Below are positions 55,385 to 64,000 of a DNA stretch of 64,000 bases, piece after piece. This DNA is from Virgibacillus doumboii (lineage in GTDB: Bacteria; Bacillota; Bacilli; Bacillales; Amphibacillaceae). The stretch covers positions 1,736,001-1,800,000 of the forward strand of contig NZ_CADCWQ010000001.1 in assembly GCF_902806455.1 (NCBI RefSeq). The letters are read 5' to 3'. Position 1 is the stretch's first letter; each line of letters opens with the position of its first letter. Made by a program: the position numbers and the translations under genes. The notes beneath the pieces are model-generated. The model worked only from the letters and a program-made list of their open reading frames with translations. It was not told the DNA's origin and ran no database searches.

Positions 55385-57304
55385 CTAAATGCTTCTCAAC
55401 AGTAATTTTTTCAGTAATGGTGCAAAGTGTTCAGGCAATTCCTCAATCGCAGGCACCATTAAACGTTCTTTCCCATAGATATTCTGCATTATGTTGTCTT
55501 CCTGTTCATCTATCTCTCCGTCAGATAAAAACATACCAATTACATTTATACCTTGTTTTCTTCCTTCTGAAACGGCCAGATTCGTATCGATAATTCCATT
55601 TTGATCATAGTTGGCTGCAGCTGGTTCACCATCGGAAAATACGAGCAAAAATTTATTTTTTTCATGCCGGGCAGCGAGCTCGTTGTTAATTACCTTAATC
55701 GCAAAGCCGTCCCGATTATCCTCCTGTGGTTCCAATTGCATGATCCGTGGACCTGTATTCTGATAAATTGAATCACTATATGATTGAATTTGATGAAAAT
55801 AGTTTGGTTGGTACTTATCTTTCACATCGTTGGCGTCTTCCCAGAACCCGACAATGGAGTGGGGGATTCTTAATTCTTTCAGAACTTCGTGGAACAACAC
55901 AATTCCACGCTTCGTTTTATCCATTTTATCGTGCATTGATGCTGAACAATCTACAAGCAGAGTAAATACAGCATCTATATCATTGGATTCATCATTTTTT
56001 TTATAAAAGATTCGCGGATTTTCATCTGTCACAATTGGCATAAGATTTTTCGACAACCGACCGAATAAAAGGTCTTTTCTAGGTGAATTTCGTTTATGTT
56101 CAAGTACTTTTTGAATCGTTGTTGATAGTCTTCGTTTATGTGCTTCAATGTCATTCACTATATTACGGTATGCAAGTTCATCATCGGCTGATGGTGATAT
56201 GGGTTGTTTATCAATCGCAACTGCATATCTGTTTTCTTCACCATAAGGGGCGCCATTAGTGTGCCCGCTTTGTTTAGTTGCCTGTTTCTTCAGGGATTCA
56301 ACTTCTGAATAATCATTTTTCTCACTTTCCCCGGACGCTCCCTGTATCGTACCCATAGCCTGGTCAGCATCCTCGGTCTCCCGTGTACCGCCACCCAAAA
56401 TATTAGTTTTGGTTCCGGATTCAAGCTCGAACTGCAGGAAGTTCTGTTTACGGTCACTGTTCTGATTCTCCTGGTGCCAGGTGGAGAACGTTTCATCAAA
56501 ATATTCACTGTCATCCTGATTAGCATCTTCCATATCTTCGTTTTCCAGCTCATCCGTTCGCGTTAACTCATCAAACAAGGTGTTCATCTCGAATTCTTCA
56601 ACGTTTGAAATCGGAAACGCAAAATACGTATTAATCATGTCTGTGTAATCATTTGCAAGCTTGCATACAATTTGTTCAGCTACTATAGTAATATCGCATG
56701 ACTTTTTCGCATCGAAGACCTGATACAGGAGTGGCTTCAGACTTTCCAGATGGTCAACTTGCCGTTCATTTGCCCGCGGAAAAACAGGATCCGGCTTATC
56801 GGACTGCAGCAACAGATAAATTAGACAGAATAATTCATCCAGGGGATAACTCCTTGTTACATTTGTTGCGAGCTGTGTTTCAAAAAAATGTTTCAAATAG
56901 CTGCGCCGAATAGTAAAATCCCTTTTTGTTCCGGGTCTGGTTTTAGTAATGATTTCTTCAAGGCGCATATCTTCCAGTAAAGTGACAAGCTGAACAGCGA
57001 ACTTTTCGATGTTTAACTCAGTTGTTCTTTGCAAAAAATTCTTAAGTGACGGGATATCTGTTTGCCCTAAAGTTCCAAGTGTACGTAAAAATAAATCTGT
57101 TTTATAGCCGGAAATCCTGACGCTTGGATCGCTGACATCCCAAAGATGGCTTCCTGACACTTTTTCATTAAAGGTGTCGATGAACGACCCATGCCGGTAC
57201 TCAAACTTAAGTTCCGGCATATTAGACAGAGTGGAGGTGAGGTCCTGAAGTTGCAGATATAGTCTGGTATCGATCTTTGAGTCATCCCAGCGGTTAAACT
57301 TCAT
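55385..57304 (-). CDS. VWA-domain protein (YojO/NorD/CobT-like)
   Basis: A 639-residue protein with a helical N-terminal half, an acidic middle (about 255-345) and a C-terminal von Willebrand factor A domain. The MIDAS metal site is intact: DCSASM, then a later FLLVFSDGEP. It is co-transcribed with the MoxR-type ATPase upstream (15-bp gap). Such pairs (NorQ-NorD, CbbQ-CbbO, YojN-YojO) insert metals or remodel client enzymes. The client is unknown here. Confidence 0.85.
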   Translation of the reverse strand: MKFNRWDDSKIDTRLYLQLQDLTSTLSNMPELKFEYRHGSFIDTFNEKVSGSHLWDVSDPSVRISGYKTDLFLRTLGTLGQTDIPSLKNFLQRTTELNIEKFAVQLVTLLEDMRLEEIITKTRPGTKRDFTIRRSYLKHFFETQLATNVTRSYPLDELFCLIYLLLQSDKPDPVFPRANERQVDHLESLKPLLYQVFDAKKSCDITIVAEQIVCKLANDYTDMINTYFAFPISNVEEFEMNTLFDELTRTDELENEDMEDANQDDSEYFDETFSTWHQENQNSDRKQNFLQFELESGTKTNILGGGTRETEDADQAMGTIQGASGESEKNDYSEVESLKKQATKQSGHTNGAPYGEENRYAVAIDKQPISPSADDELAYRNIVNDIEAHKRRLSTTIQKVLEHKRNSPRKDLLFGRLSKNLMPIVTDENPRIFYKKNDESNDIDAVFTLLVDCSASMHDKMDKTKRGIVLFHEVLKELRIPHSIVGFWEDANDVKDKYQPNYFHQIQSYSDSIYQNTGPRIMQLEPQEDNRDGFAIKVINNELAARHEKNKFLLVFSDGEPAAANYDQNGIIDTNLAVSEGRKQGINVIGMFLSDGEIDEQEDNIMQNIYGKERLMVPAIEELPEHFAPLLKKLLLRSI

Positions 57305-57319
57305 CGGGCGACCTCCTTT

Positions 57320-58195
57320 CTAAAACAGTGTATCTGCCAAATTTTGAACAAATTCACGTTCACGCTCTTCTTCCAGTTTATCTGCGATTGCCCGGTTAAT
57401 CGCACGCTTAGGGGGGATTGCAGCACTTAAATCACAGGCATCAAGCAATGCGCGAATTGATGCAGCATCCTCGGACAATTTCCCCTGATATACAGCCCGG
57501 ATTAAATCGGTTGACAGGGTGGTAAATAAATCAATGGTCCTGTTATCGGAAAGTCGGGTATTTGTACGAATCAGATCTTTCAGCTGGTTGCCTTGCAGAT
57601 ATGGTACATCAATAACGATAAAGCGATTTTTCAGCGCTTCATTAAGTGGAACCGTACCAACATAGCCTTCATTGATAGCCGCGATAACATTAAAGCCTTC
57701 TTTTGCTGTAATAATTTCATTTGTAAACGGATTTGTGACTGTTCTCCGGTAATCAAGCACACCATTAATCAGTGGCAATGTTTCGGGTTTTGCCATATTA
57801 ATTTCGTCAATATAAAGAAATGTGCCATCAGTCATTGCACTTGTTACAGGGCCAGGCACAAAATCGACCACTTGTTTTTCATCTTCATATGCAAGTGTTT
57901 TATATCCCATTAAACTTTCTGCGTCCAGATCAACCGAACAGTTGACACTGAACATCGGCTGGGAAAATAAATTCGACAACGTCTCAGCAAACCTGGTTTT
58001 CCCTGTACCAGTCGGACCTTTCAGCAGGATATTTTTTCCCATGCTTAATGCAGCAATGGCGTCAATTAACAGATCGCTTTGCGGTGGAACATAGCCACCT
58101 TCACGAATCAGATTCTGAAAAGCATCAGCGCTTGTTCGTTTTGCATTGTTCAATAGTTCAGTTATATCATCAGGTAAGTTATAATTTCGTTCCAT
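57320..58195 (-). CDS. MoxR-type AAA+ ATPase (YojN/NorQ-like)
   Basis: A 291-residue AAA+ ATPase: Walker A LLKGPTGTGKTRFAE, Walker B TFLYIDEINMAKPE, sensor/arginine regions AINEGYVGTVPLNEALKNRF and a C-terminal lid. It works with the adjacent VWA protein as an activation chaperone. GAAAGGAG precedes the ATG. The pair is divergent from the Rieske flavoprotein gene. In nitrate-respiring bacteria NorQD partners mature NO reductase, but no nor genes are present. Confidence 0.9.
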   Translation of the reverse strand: MERNYNLPDDITELLNNAKRTSADAFQNLIREGGYVPPQSDLLIDAIAALSMGKNILLKGPTGTGKTRFAETLSNLFSQPMFSVNCSVDLDAESLMGYKTLAYEDEKQVVDFVPGPVTSAMTDGTFLYIDEINMAKPETLPLINGVLDYRRTVTNPFTNEIITAKEGFNVIAAINEGYVGTVPLNEALKNRFIVIDVPYLQGNQLKDLIRTNTRLSDNRTIDLFTTLSTDLIRAVYQGKLSEDAASIRALLDACDLSAAIPPKRAINRAIADKLEEEREREFVQNLADTLF

Positions 58196-58332
58196 TAATA
58201 AACTCCTTTCAAGAATATTTTAAAGGTTAACGTTGTGGAAGACAAAGATTGCAGTTTGACTTCACGAATAAAAATCGATTAATGATTAAGAATAGGATGG
58301 AATACCAAGATAATAATGAAAGGACTGATAGC

Positions 58333-59865
58333 ATGGCTGACTCAATTAATGTCCCGCAATTCCCGGAACCATACTGGAGGGATTCTGTTTCATTTGACTC
58401 TTACCCAAAATTAACCGGAACCATCAAAGATACAGATGTTGCGATTGTTGGAGGCGGTATTACCGGAATAACAGCAGCATATTTACTAACCAAAGAGGGG
58501 CTGAAAGTAACATTGATTGATGCTGGCGTTATTTTAAACGGGGTAACCGGCCATACAACCGCCAAAATAACCGCCCAGCACGGGATAATTTACGACGAAT
58601 TAATTCAGCATTTTGGGAAAGAACAAGCTTCCCTGTATTACCAGGCATGTATGGAAGCAAAAAAGCTAATTGAAGACACCATTGAAAAACATGATATTTC
58701 GTGTAATTACCAGACAGAGGATTCGTTTATATATACAAACTCGGAAAAATATCAGTCAAAGCTGGATACTGAAAAAAATGCCTATGATGAGTTGGACATT
58801 CCGGGTGAATTAACCAATGATATACCGATTGGTTTGCCGGTGAAAGCCGCCTTAAAAATGAAGGACCAGGCACAGTTTCATCCGCTCAAGTATTTAAAAG
58901 TATTGGTGGACGAAGCAGTGAAAAATGGGTTAAAAATCTATGAGAATACTACCGCCACCGACGTGGAATATAACAAACATCCAGCAATTATCACCAGGGA
59001 CGAGCACCGGATTCACTGCAGGTATGTTATTCAGGCTACACATTACCCGTTTTATGACGGTCAGGGGTTTTATCCGACCCGAATGTACCCGGAACGTTCG
59101 TATGTTGTTGCAGTTAAAACACCTGTTAAATATCCGGGTGGTATGTACATAAATGCTGAATCGCCAACACGGTCTTTACGTTCGGAAGAGGTTAATGGAG
59201 AAGAGTTATGGTTGTTTGTTGGTGAAAATCATAAAACCGGCCAGGGCGGGTCAACGATGAAACATTATGATGCACTACAGCAGTATGCGGAAGAAAAGTT
59301 CGGTATTTCCGAATATGTTTATCGTTGGTCGGCCCAGGATCTGACAACATTAGACAAGGTCCCGTATATCGGCCCGGTTACCGATGAAGAAGAGGCTGTT
59401 TTCGTAGCCACCGGATACCGGAAATGGGGCATGACTAACGGTACAATTGCTGCTAAAATACTAAGTGATCGGATATTGGATAAAGAAAGTCCTTATGCAG
59501 AGCTATTTTCGCCATCAAGATTCCATGCAGATCCGGCTATCCGGAAATTTACATCTGCCAATGCCGATGTGGCGAAACATCTGATTAAAGGAAAACTTGA
59601 ATATACGAATGATAATGTAAAAGATCTTTCAACTGATGATGCTACAGTAACCAGGGTTAAAGGGAAGCGAACCGGAGTATATAAGGATAAAGAAAATATA
59701 TTGTATGCAGTTGATACAACGTGTAAGCATCTCGGTTGTGAGGTTCATTGGAATTCAGGTGACCGGACATGGGATTGCCCTTGCCATGGTTCCAGATATT
59801 CTTATACAGGTGAAGTAATCGAAGGTCCAGCAGTAGAACCATTAAATAAAGTCAAATTAGAATAA
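58333..59865 (+). CDS. FAD-dependent oxidoreductase with C-terminal Rieske domain (YhfW-like)
   Basis: A 510-residue two-domain protein. The DAO-type FAD domain has the dinucleotide loop VAIVGGGITGITAAYLL (residues 36-52) and late TGYRKWGMTNGT. The Rieske [2Fe-2S] site is C464-x-H466 and C482-x2-H485, with C469 and C484 as the expected disulfide. It matches B. subtilis YhfW in length and layout. ATG 58333, nine bases after AAAGGA, gives the family start. The substrate is not known. Confidence 0.9.
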   Translation: MADSINVPQFPEPYWRDSVSFDSYPKLTGTIKDTDVAIVGGGITGITAAYLLTKEGLKVTLIDAGVILNGVTGHTTAKITAQHGIIYDELIQHFGKEQASLYYQACMEAKKLIEDTIEKHDISCNYQTEDSFIYTNSEKYQSKLDTEKNAYDELDIPGELTNDIPIGLPVKAALKMKDQAQFHPLKYLKVLVDEAVKNGLKIYENTTATDVEYNKHPAIITRDEHRIHCRYVIQATHYPFYDGQGFYPTRMYPERSYVVAVKTPVKYPGGMYINAESPTRSLRSEEVNGEELWLFVGENHKTGQGGSTMKHYDALQQYAEEKFGISEYVYRWSAQDLTTLDKVPYIGPVTDEEEAVFVATGYRKWGMTNGTIAAKILSDRILDKESPYAELFSPSRFHADPAIRKFTSANADVAKHLIKGKLEYTNDNVKDLSTDDATVTRVKGKRTGVYKDKENILYAVDTTCKHLGCEVHWNSGDRTWDCPCHGSRYSYTGEVIEGPAVEPLNKVKLE

Positions 59866-59867
59866 AG

Positions 59868-59900
59868 AAAAGCAGCCGTTTGGTTGCTTTTTTATTTTTT
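59868..59900 (+). terminator. Terminator after the Rieske flavoprotein gene
   Basis: AAAGCAGCC / GGTTGCTTT stem with a 4-base loop and a T-run. Confidence 0.87.
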
Positions 59901-59920
59901 CTTTTATTTGCAGTCAAAAT

Positions 59921-59964
59921 ATGTTACTATTTAGTCACATAATAAAGTGACAATAAGGTAACAT
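59921..59964. promoter_or_regulatory. Dyad operator upstream of the ArsR-SRPBCC gene
   Basis: A symmetrical set of four half-sites: ATGTTAC-N6-GTCAC-N8-GTGAC-N6-GTAACAT, exactly centred at 59942.5. It covers a -10-like CATAAT (59938-59943), so a repressor bound here would block the promoter of the downstream ArsR-type gene. It lies 24 bp before the TTG start. Confidence 0.65.
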
Positions 59965-59987
59965 AATTTTATGGAGGTGATAAATGG

Positions 59988-60761
59988 TTGGATAATTACG
60001 TAACGGATATCTTTAAAGCACTAGCACACACGCTTCGCAGGGAAATACTCGATTTGTTATCAGAAAAACCCATGACAACTAGTGAAATCAGCAAACAATT
60101 TCAAGATGTATCACGGTATGCTATTATGAAGCACTTAAACACACTTGAAGAAGCAAATCTGGTTGTCTCAAGAAAGACAGGACGACAGAAGTATAATTAC
60201 TTAAATGCAGTACCACTTCAGGAAGTAAACAATCGTTGGTTAACTAATTATACTTCATCTAAGGCACAATCACTTTTACGGATCAAAAACATTACTGAAA
60301 GTGAGAAAGGAGAAGATATGATGAGTGAAACGTTAGCACGGGAATCATTTCGTATCGAACAGGAAGTTTCAATCCAGGCATCAGCGGAAGATGTTTTTGC
60401 AGCAATAACAAAAAATATCGATGCCTGGTGGTCGGAGCGCTTATTCAAGGATTCTTACATGGAACTGGACCCCAGTCTGGGAGGTTCTTTTATCGAGAAA
60501 GGAAGTAACGGCAAAGTGGCTCTTTGGGGCACAATCACCTATATCGTACCCAACACGGAAGTCTGGCTTGATGGTGTACTCGGGATGCAAGGACCAATTA
60601 ACAGCTTTTACAAATACAAGCTGGAAGAAAACGGTGGTCTTACAAAATTGATGCTTTCACATGCGGTTTCCGGACCTGTTGAACCTGAATGGGAAGAACA
60701 ATACCGGGAAGGCTGGAAGAACCTTTTAACTAACAAACTCAAACAATACCTGGAATCTTAG
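59988..60761 (+). CDS. ArsR-type regulator fused to an SRPBCC (AHSA1-like) domain
   Basis: A 257-residue fusion. Residues 1-95 form an ArsR winged helix (DIFKALAHTLRREILDLLSEKPMTTSEISKQF, MKHLNTLEEANLVVSRKTGRQKYNYLN). Residues 118-257 form a START/SRPBCC lipid- or small-molecule-binding fold (VSIQASAEDVFAAIT, EGWKNLLTNKLKQYL). The SRPBCC part may sense a ligand and control DNA binding. No ArsR metal ELCVCD motif is present. Start is TTG 59988 seven bases after GGAGGTGA. A near-perfect dyad operator upstream suggests autoregulation. Confidence 0.85.
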   Translation: MDNYVTDIFKALAHTLRREILDLLSEKPMTTSEISKQFQDVSRYAIMKHLNTLEEANLVVSRKTGRQKYNYLNAVPLQEVNNRWLTNYTSSKAQSLLRIKNITESEKGEDMMSETLARESFRIEQEVSIQASAEDVFAAITKNIDAWWSERLFKDSYMELDPSLGGSFIEKGSNGKVALWGTITYIVPNTEVWLDGVLGMQGPINSFYKYKLEENGGLTKLMLSHAVSGPVEPEWEEQYREGWKNLLTNKLKQYLES

Positions 60762-60763
60762 AA

Positions 60764-60796
60764 AAAAGGAGCGGTCTGTGAACGGCCGTTCCTTTT
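60764..60796. terminator. Bidirectional terminator between the ArsR-SRPBCC gene and citR
   Basis: AAAAGGAGCGG / CCGTTCCTTTT stem (one G-U) with an 11-base loop, between convergent genes. Confidence 0.8.
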
Positions 60797-61673
60797 AACT
60801 GTAATGAAAATTAGAGATAAACTCTGCAAATTCAGTTACTGTTTCATCTTCATATTTATAAATAATGTACATACCGGCTGTCGGCAGTTTCATAAATGTC
60901 ACTGGTATTTCCATCAATCTGCCTTCCATTATTTCACGATTAATAATTGATTTTGGCAGAAAACTAATCCCAATTCCTTCCAAAACAAAACGTTTCGTAA
61001 TATGTGACTGGCTAACCTTCATCAGTTTATAAGTTGACATGTGTTTTTTCAGTTCAAGTTTAATATCATCCCAGTACGCTGGATGATTATCGGTAAAAAT
61101 AATGTCATTTTCCAGAAGGTTTTTTGCATCAATAACTGGGCCAGATTCGGCATCATAACCATCATGACTGCAAACAAGCGCAACCGATTCTTCATGAATT
61201 TTGAGCGTATTCACCTTTGCTGAACCAGGCAAGGAGGAAAGACCGATATCAACTGTTCCGTTTTCCACAACAGTAGGAATATCTTTTGATTCCAGCACCT
61301 TGATGGATAGTTCAACATTCGGGTGCTGCTTCGTGTACACTCTTAAAATACTTGGTAATATCGTATCTGCTAATAATGGAGAAATAGCAATACGTATTGA
61401 TTTATCGTAACCCTGCCTGAACCTGTTAATGTTATCAACACTTTTCTCATATTGCTTTAATATCAACTTTGCTTCCTGATAAAATAACCTTCCTGTCTGC
61501 GTCAACATGATCTGTCTGCCGTTTTTCACAAATAATTTATCACCGACTTCTTTTTCCAGTTGTCTGATTTGAAATGTTACGGCAGGCTGTGTGATAAATA
61601 ATTTTTCAGCTGCCATTCTAAAGTTCTCATATTCTGCAGCAAGAATAAACGTTTCCAGAGTACGTGTATCCAT
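60795..61673 (-). CDS. citR: LysR-type regulator CitR
   Basis: A 292-residue LysR-family regulator. The N-terminal winged helix (FRMAAEKLFITQPAVTFQIRQLEKEVG) is followed by the effector-binding domain (IRIAISPLLADTILPSIL, VDIGLSSLPG, GIGISFLPKSI). It is divergent from citA, as in B. subtilis where CitR represses the minor citrate synthase. ATG 61673 follows GAGGTG; a GTG at 61682 touches that site. The 113-bp gap to citA should hold the operator, and it is AT-rich. Confidence 0.9.
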   Translation of the reverse strand: MDTRTLETFILAAEYENFRMAAEKLFITQPAVTFQIRQLEKEVGDKLFVKNGRQIMLTQTGRLFYQEAKLILKQYEKSVDNINRFRQGYDKSIRIAISPLLADTILPSILRVYTKQHPNVELSIKVLESKDIPTVVENGTVDIGLSSLPGSAKVNTLKIHEESVALVCSHDGYDAESGPVIDAKNLLENDIIFTDNHPAYWDDIKLELKKHMSTYKLMKVSQSHITKRFVLEGIGISFLPKSIINREIMEGRLMEIPVTFMKLPTAGMYIIYKYEDETVTEFAEFISNFHYS

Positions 61674-61786
61674 CTCTGACACCTCATTAATAAATTATAT
61701 TTATTATTTTAACAAAATATATTAAATTTTAATAATTAATATACTGATTTATACTTAAAATAACAAACAGGGAAGGGGAGAGGTAA

Positions 61787-62851
61787 ATGTATCAGCCAGG
61801 ATTAAAAGGAATAACTGCAGTGGAAACAGAGTTAAGCTTCATTGATGGAGAAAAAGGTATTTTGAAATACCGTGGATTACCGATTGAAACAATTGTCAAA
61901 GGACATTCGTTTGAAGAAGCAGCATTCTTCCTGCTGCATGGTGATTTTCCAACTGAAGAGGAACGAAGGACTTTTGAAACAGATTTAAAAAAATACCGAT
62001 ATATACCGGGTCATACGAAACAGATCATCAACCAGCTGCCATATTCCTTACCGATGATGGATGTGTTACGAACTGCTGTATCATCTTTAGTGGATACAGA
62101 AACGAATGATGATCTTGCGGTAAGAATGATTGCTGTTATTCCAACGATTATTGCTTATCGAAACAGGAAAAATAGCGGCAAAAATGAAATACAACCAACT
62201 GACGGACTAAATCATGTCGAAAATTTTCTCTATATGCTTAATGGAACTTTAGATTTAACACAATCTAAATTGCTGGAAACATATATGATTTTAACCATGG
62301 AACATGGACTCAATGCATCAACATTCGCTTCCAGAGTGACCGTTTCAACACAAAGTGATATGGTTTCTGCAATAACAAGTGCTTTGGGAACGATGAAAGG
62401 ACCACTGCATGGCGGTGCACCATCAGGTGTTATTGAATTATTGAATGAAATTAAGTCAGAAGACAAAATATGTGAAATAATTCACATGAAATTAAAAAAT
62501 AAGGAAAGAATTATGGGATTTGGCCATAGAGTCTACAAAACTGCTGATCCACGAGCAGAAACTTTAAAAGATATCATATTGAGGTTGGACAATCTGCCGG
62601 ACTGGATGAATCTGGCGTTAAAAACAGAGTCTGAAACGATTGATATTTTAAAGCAATATAAACCTAATCAAAATCTTTATACGAATGTTGAATATTACGC
62701 AGCAGCAATTATGAAGTCATTGGAGATTGACAGTGAATTATTTACAGCGATATTCAGTTCAAGCAGAATTGTTGGCTGGTGTGCACATGCAATCGAGCAA
62801 GCGAACAATAATACGATCTTCAGACCAAAAGCTAAATATATCGGGAATTAG
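61787..62851 (+). CDS. citA: Citrate synthase I (CitA type)
   Basis: A 354-residue citrate synthase. Catalytic-region His are H173 (MEHGLNAS), H208 (GPLHGGA) and H247 (MGFGHRVYK). The position that is the general-base Asp in most synthases (N-V/L-D-F/Y) is Glu302 here (YTNVEYYAAA). I recall the same Glu in B. subtilis CitA, the weak second enzyme, so this fits CitA rather than CitZ, as does the divergent citR. GGGGAGAGG precedes the ATG. Confidence 0.93.
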   Translation: MYQPGLKGITAVETELSFIDGEKGILKYRGLPIETIVKGHSFEEAAFFLLHGDFPTEEERRTFETDLKKYRYIPGHTKQIINQLPYSLPMMDVLRTAVSSLVDTETNDDLAVRMIAVIPTIIAYRNRKNSGKNEIQPTDGLNHVENFLYMLNGTLDLTQSKLLETYMILTMEHGLNASTFASRVTVSTQSDMVSAITSALGTMKGPLHGGAPSGVIELLNEIKSEDKICEIIHMKLKNKERIMGFGHRVYKTADPRAETLKDIILRLDNLPDWMNLALKTESETIDILKQYKPNQNLYTNVEYYAAAIMKSLEIDSELFTAIFSSSRIVGWCAHAIEQANNNTIFRPKAKYIGN

Positions 62852-62858
62852 TTTATAG

Positions 62859-62900
62859 AAATCACGTTATAATAAATACGATTTATAGCGTGATTTTTTT
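62859..62900 (+). terminator. Terminator after citA
   Basis: AAATCACG..ATAAAT / ATTTAT..CGTGATTT stem with a run of Ts. Confidence 0.85.
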
Positions 62901-62906
62901 ATTTTT

Positions 62907-63001
<95 letters not shown>

Positions 63002-63017
63002 AGATTTTAATTTCTGT

Positions 63018-63389
63018 CTACTCTATTCGATTTTTGTAGCTACTGTTTTTTATCCTATCAAAGTCAATAAATTGTACACTATATTCAACTATATCATTAA
63101 TATATAAATGATGGTCCTTAGCAAATAATTTTACATTCTGCAGTAATTCTTTATCATAAGTGGTTTTGTATTGTATACGATCTTTCGGTCTTAGATCCTT
63201 ATTATAATGAACAACTTCCTCGGATAATACATTTTCCAGACCATTTTCTAGTAAATAGTTAACATAGGTATCATGTTCTTCTGCTAATCTATTGAGATAT
63301 TCTAGTATAGATTTACTGATATTTGTCCTAAATTTAATTCTTGTTTCATCAATAGTATGAATTAATCTGCCATTTCCACGTTTCCACAT
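63018..63389 (-). CDS. Small protein with two tandem ribbon-helix-helix-like units
   Basis: A 123-residue protein. Residues 17-52 (RIKFRTNISKSILEYLNRLA..) and 71-106 (RIQYKTTYDKELLQNVKLFA..) align without gaps at an offset of 54: R17/R71, I18/I72, T22/T76, K26/K80, L29/L83, A36/A90, H39/H93, Y42/Y96 and N44/N98 are identical. Each has a strand followed by two helices, as in RHH DNA-binding proteins (CopG/Arc). A basic N-terminus precedes them. It lies 19 bp after the LAGLIDADG gene, likely in one transcript. ATG 63389 follows GGGGTG. Confidence 0.72.
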   Translation of the reverse strand: MWKRGNGRLIHTIDETRIKFRTNISKSILEYLNRLAEEHDTYVNYLLENGLENVLSEEVVHYNKDLRPKDRIQYKTTYDKELLQNVKLFAKDHHLYINDIVEYSVQFIDFDRIKNSSYKNRIE

Positions 63390-63408
63390 AATGTACACCC
63401 CTGATAAA

Positions 63409-64000
<592 letters not shown>

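Overview
The window looks like chromosome of a low-GC, endospore-forming Bacillaceae, most like the halophilic Oceanobacillus / Virgibacillus / Lentibacillus group. This rests on Bacillus-type gene order (ypjD-dapB-mgsA-bshA-cca-birA-panBCD-dinG-ypmB-aspB-asnS-dnaD-nth // ponA-recU / yppC-yppE / gpsB-rnpB-rlmL-like-ypwA), AGGAGG ribosome sites with many TTG/GTG starts, a class B (Bacillus-type) RNase P RNA, a 34-residue SspM-like spore protein, bacillithiol synthesis (bshA) and a bpsA-bpsB alkylpyrone pair. Species is inference; no rRNA is present.

Layout. 1-7 kb: lysine/peptidoglycan precursor (dapB), methylglyoxal bypass (mgsA), bacillithiol (bshA without its usual neighbour bshB1), tRNA CCA addition, biotin, and the pantothenate operon panBCD. 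7-7.6 kb: a 670-bp gene-free stretch with two inverted copies of a GC-rich intergenic repeat. 7.6-15 kb: dinG, ypmB, aspB, asnS, dnaD, nth. 15-20.7 kb: ponA-recU facing the other way, yppC, sspM, yppE. 20.7-25.5 kb: cdd, a third repeat copy split by a 160-bp MITE-like element, gpsB, rnpB, an RlmL-type methyltransferase, and ypwA broken by a UGA codon. 25.5-32.4 kb: bpsA-bpsB, a preQ1-riboswitch-controlled queuosine precursor transporter, a cold-shock gene, fhs, an HD hydrolase and an NlpC/P60 cell-wall enzyme. 32.5-36.6 kb: thyA-dfrA-mobA, tandem tatA genes with tatC, yozE-like, and a yolD-like gene under a probable LexA box. 36.9-41.5 kb: mostly single genes (26-residue membrane peptide, VrrA/YqfQ-like, msrAB, histidine phosphatase, LysM-M14 peptidase, ferredoxin, acylphosphatase).

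41.5-49.4 kb is a respiratory nitrate reductase block: an FNR-type box, a hemerythrin-like gene, two unrecognised small genes, then narG-narH-narJ-narI. MobA at 34 kb makes the molybdenum cofactor form NarG needs. 49.4-51 kb holds a chromosomal ParA-like ATPase with an unrecognised partner that has two similar SAP/Rho-N-like segments. 51-60 kb: guaC, an alanyl-tRNA editing protein, a UbiB-family kinase, a MoxR/VWA pair (YojN-YojO/NorQ-NorD type) and a Rieske flavoprotein. 60-63 kb: an ArsR-SRPBCC fusion with a dyad operator, and divergent citR/citA. The right end carries a two-gene unit: a LAGLIDADG endonuclease-like gene (running off the window) and a small protein made of two tandem ribbon-helix-helix-like units.

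The best candidates for undescribed biology are the ParA plus SAP-like pair (49.4-50.9 kb), the LAGLIDADG plus double-RHH pair (63-64 kb), the two unknown genes ahead of narG, and the nested mobile element inside an intergenic repeat (21.3-21.7 kb).
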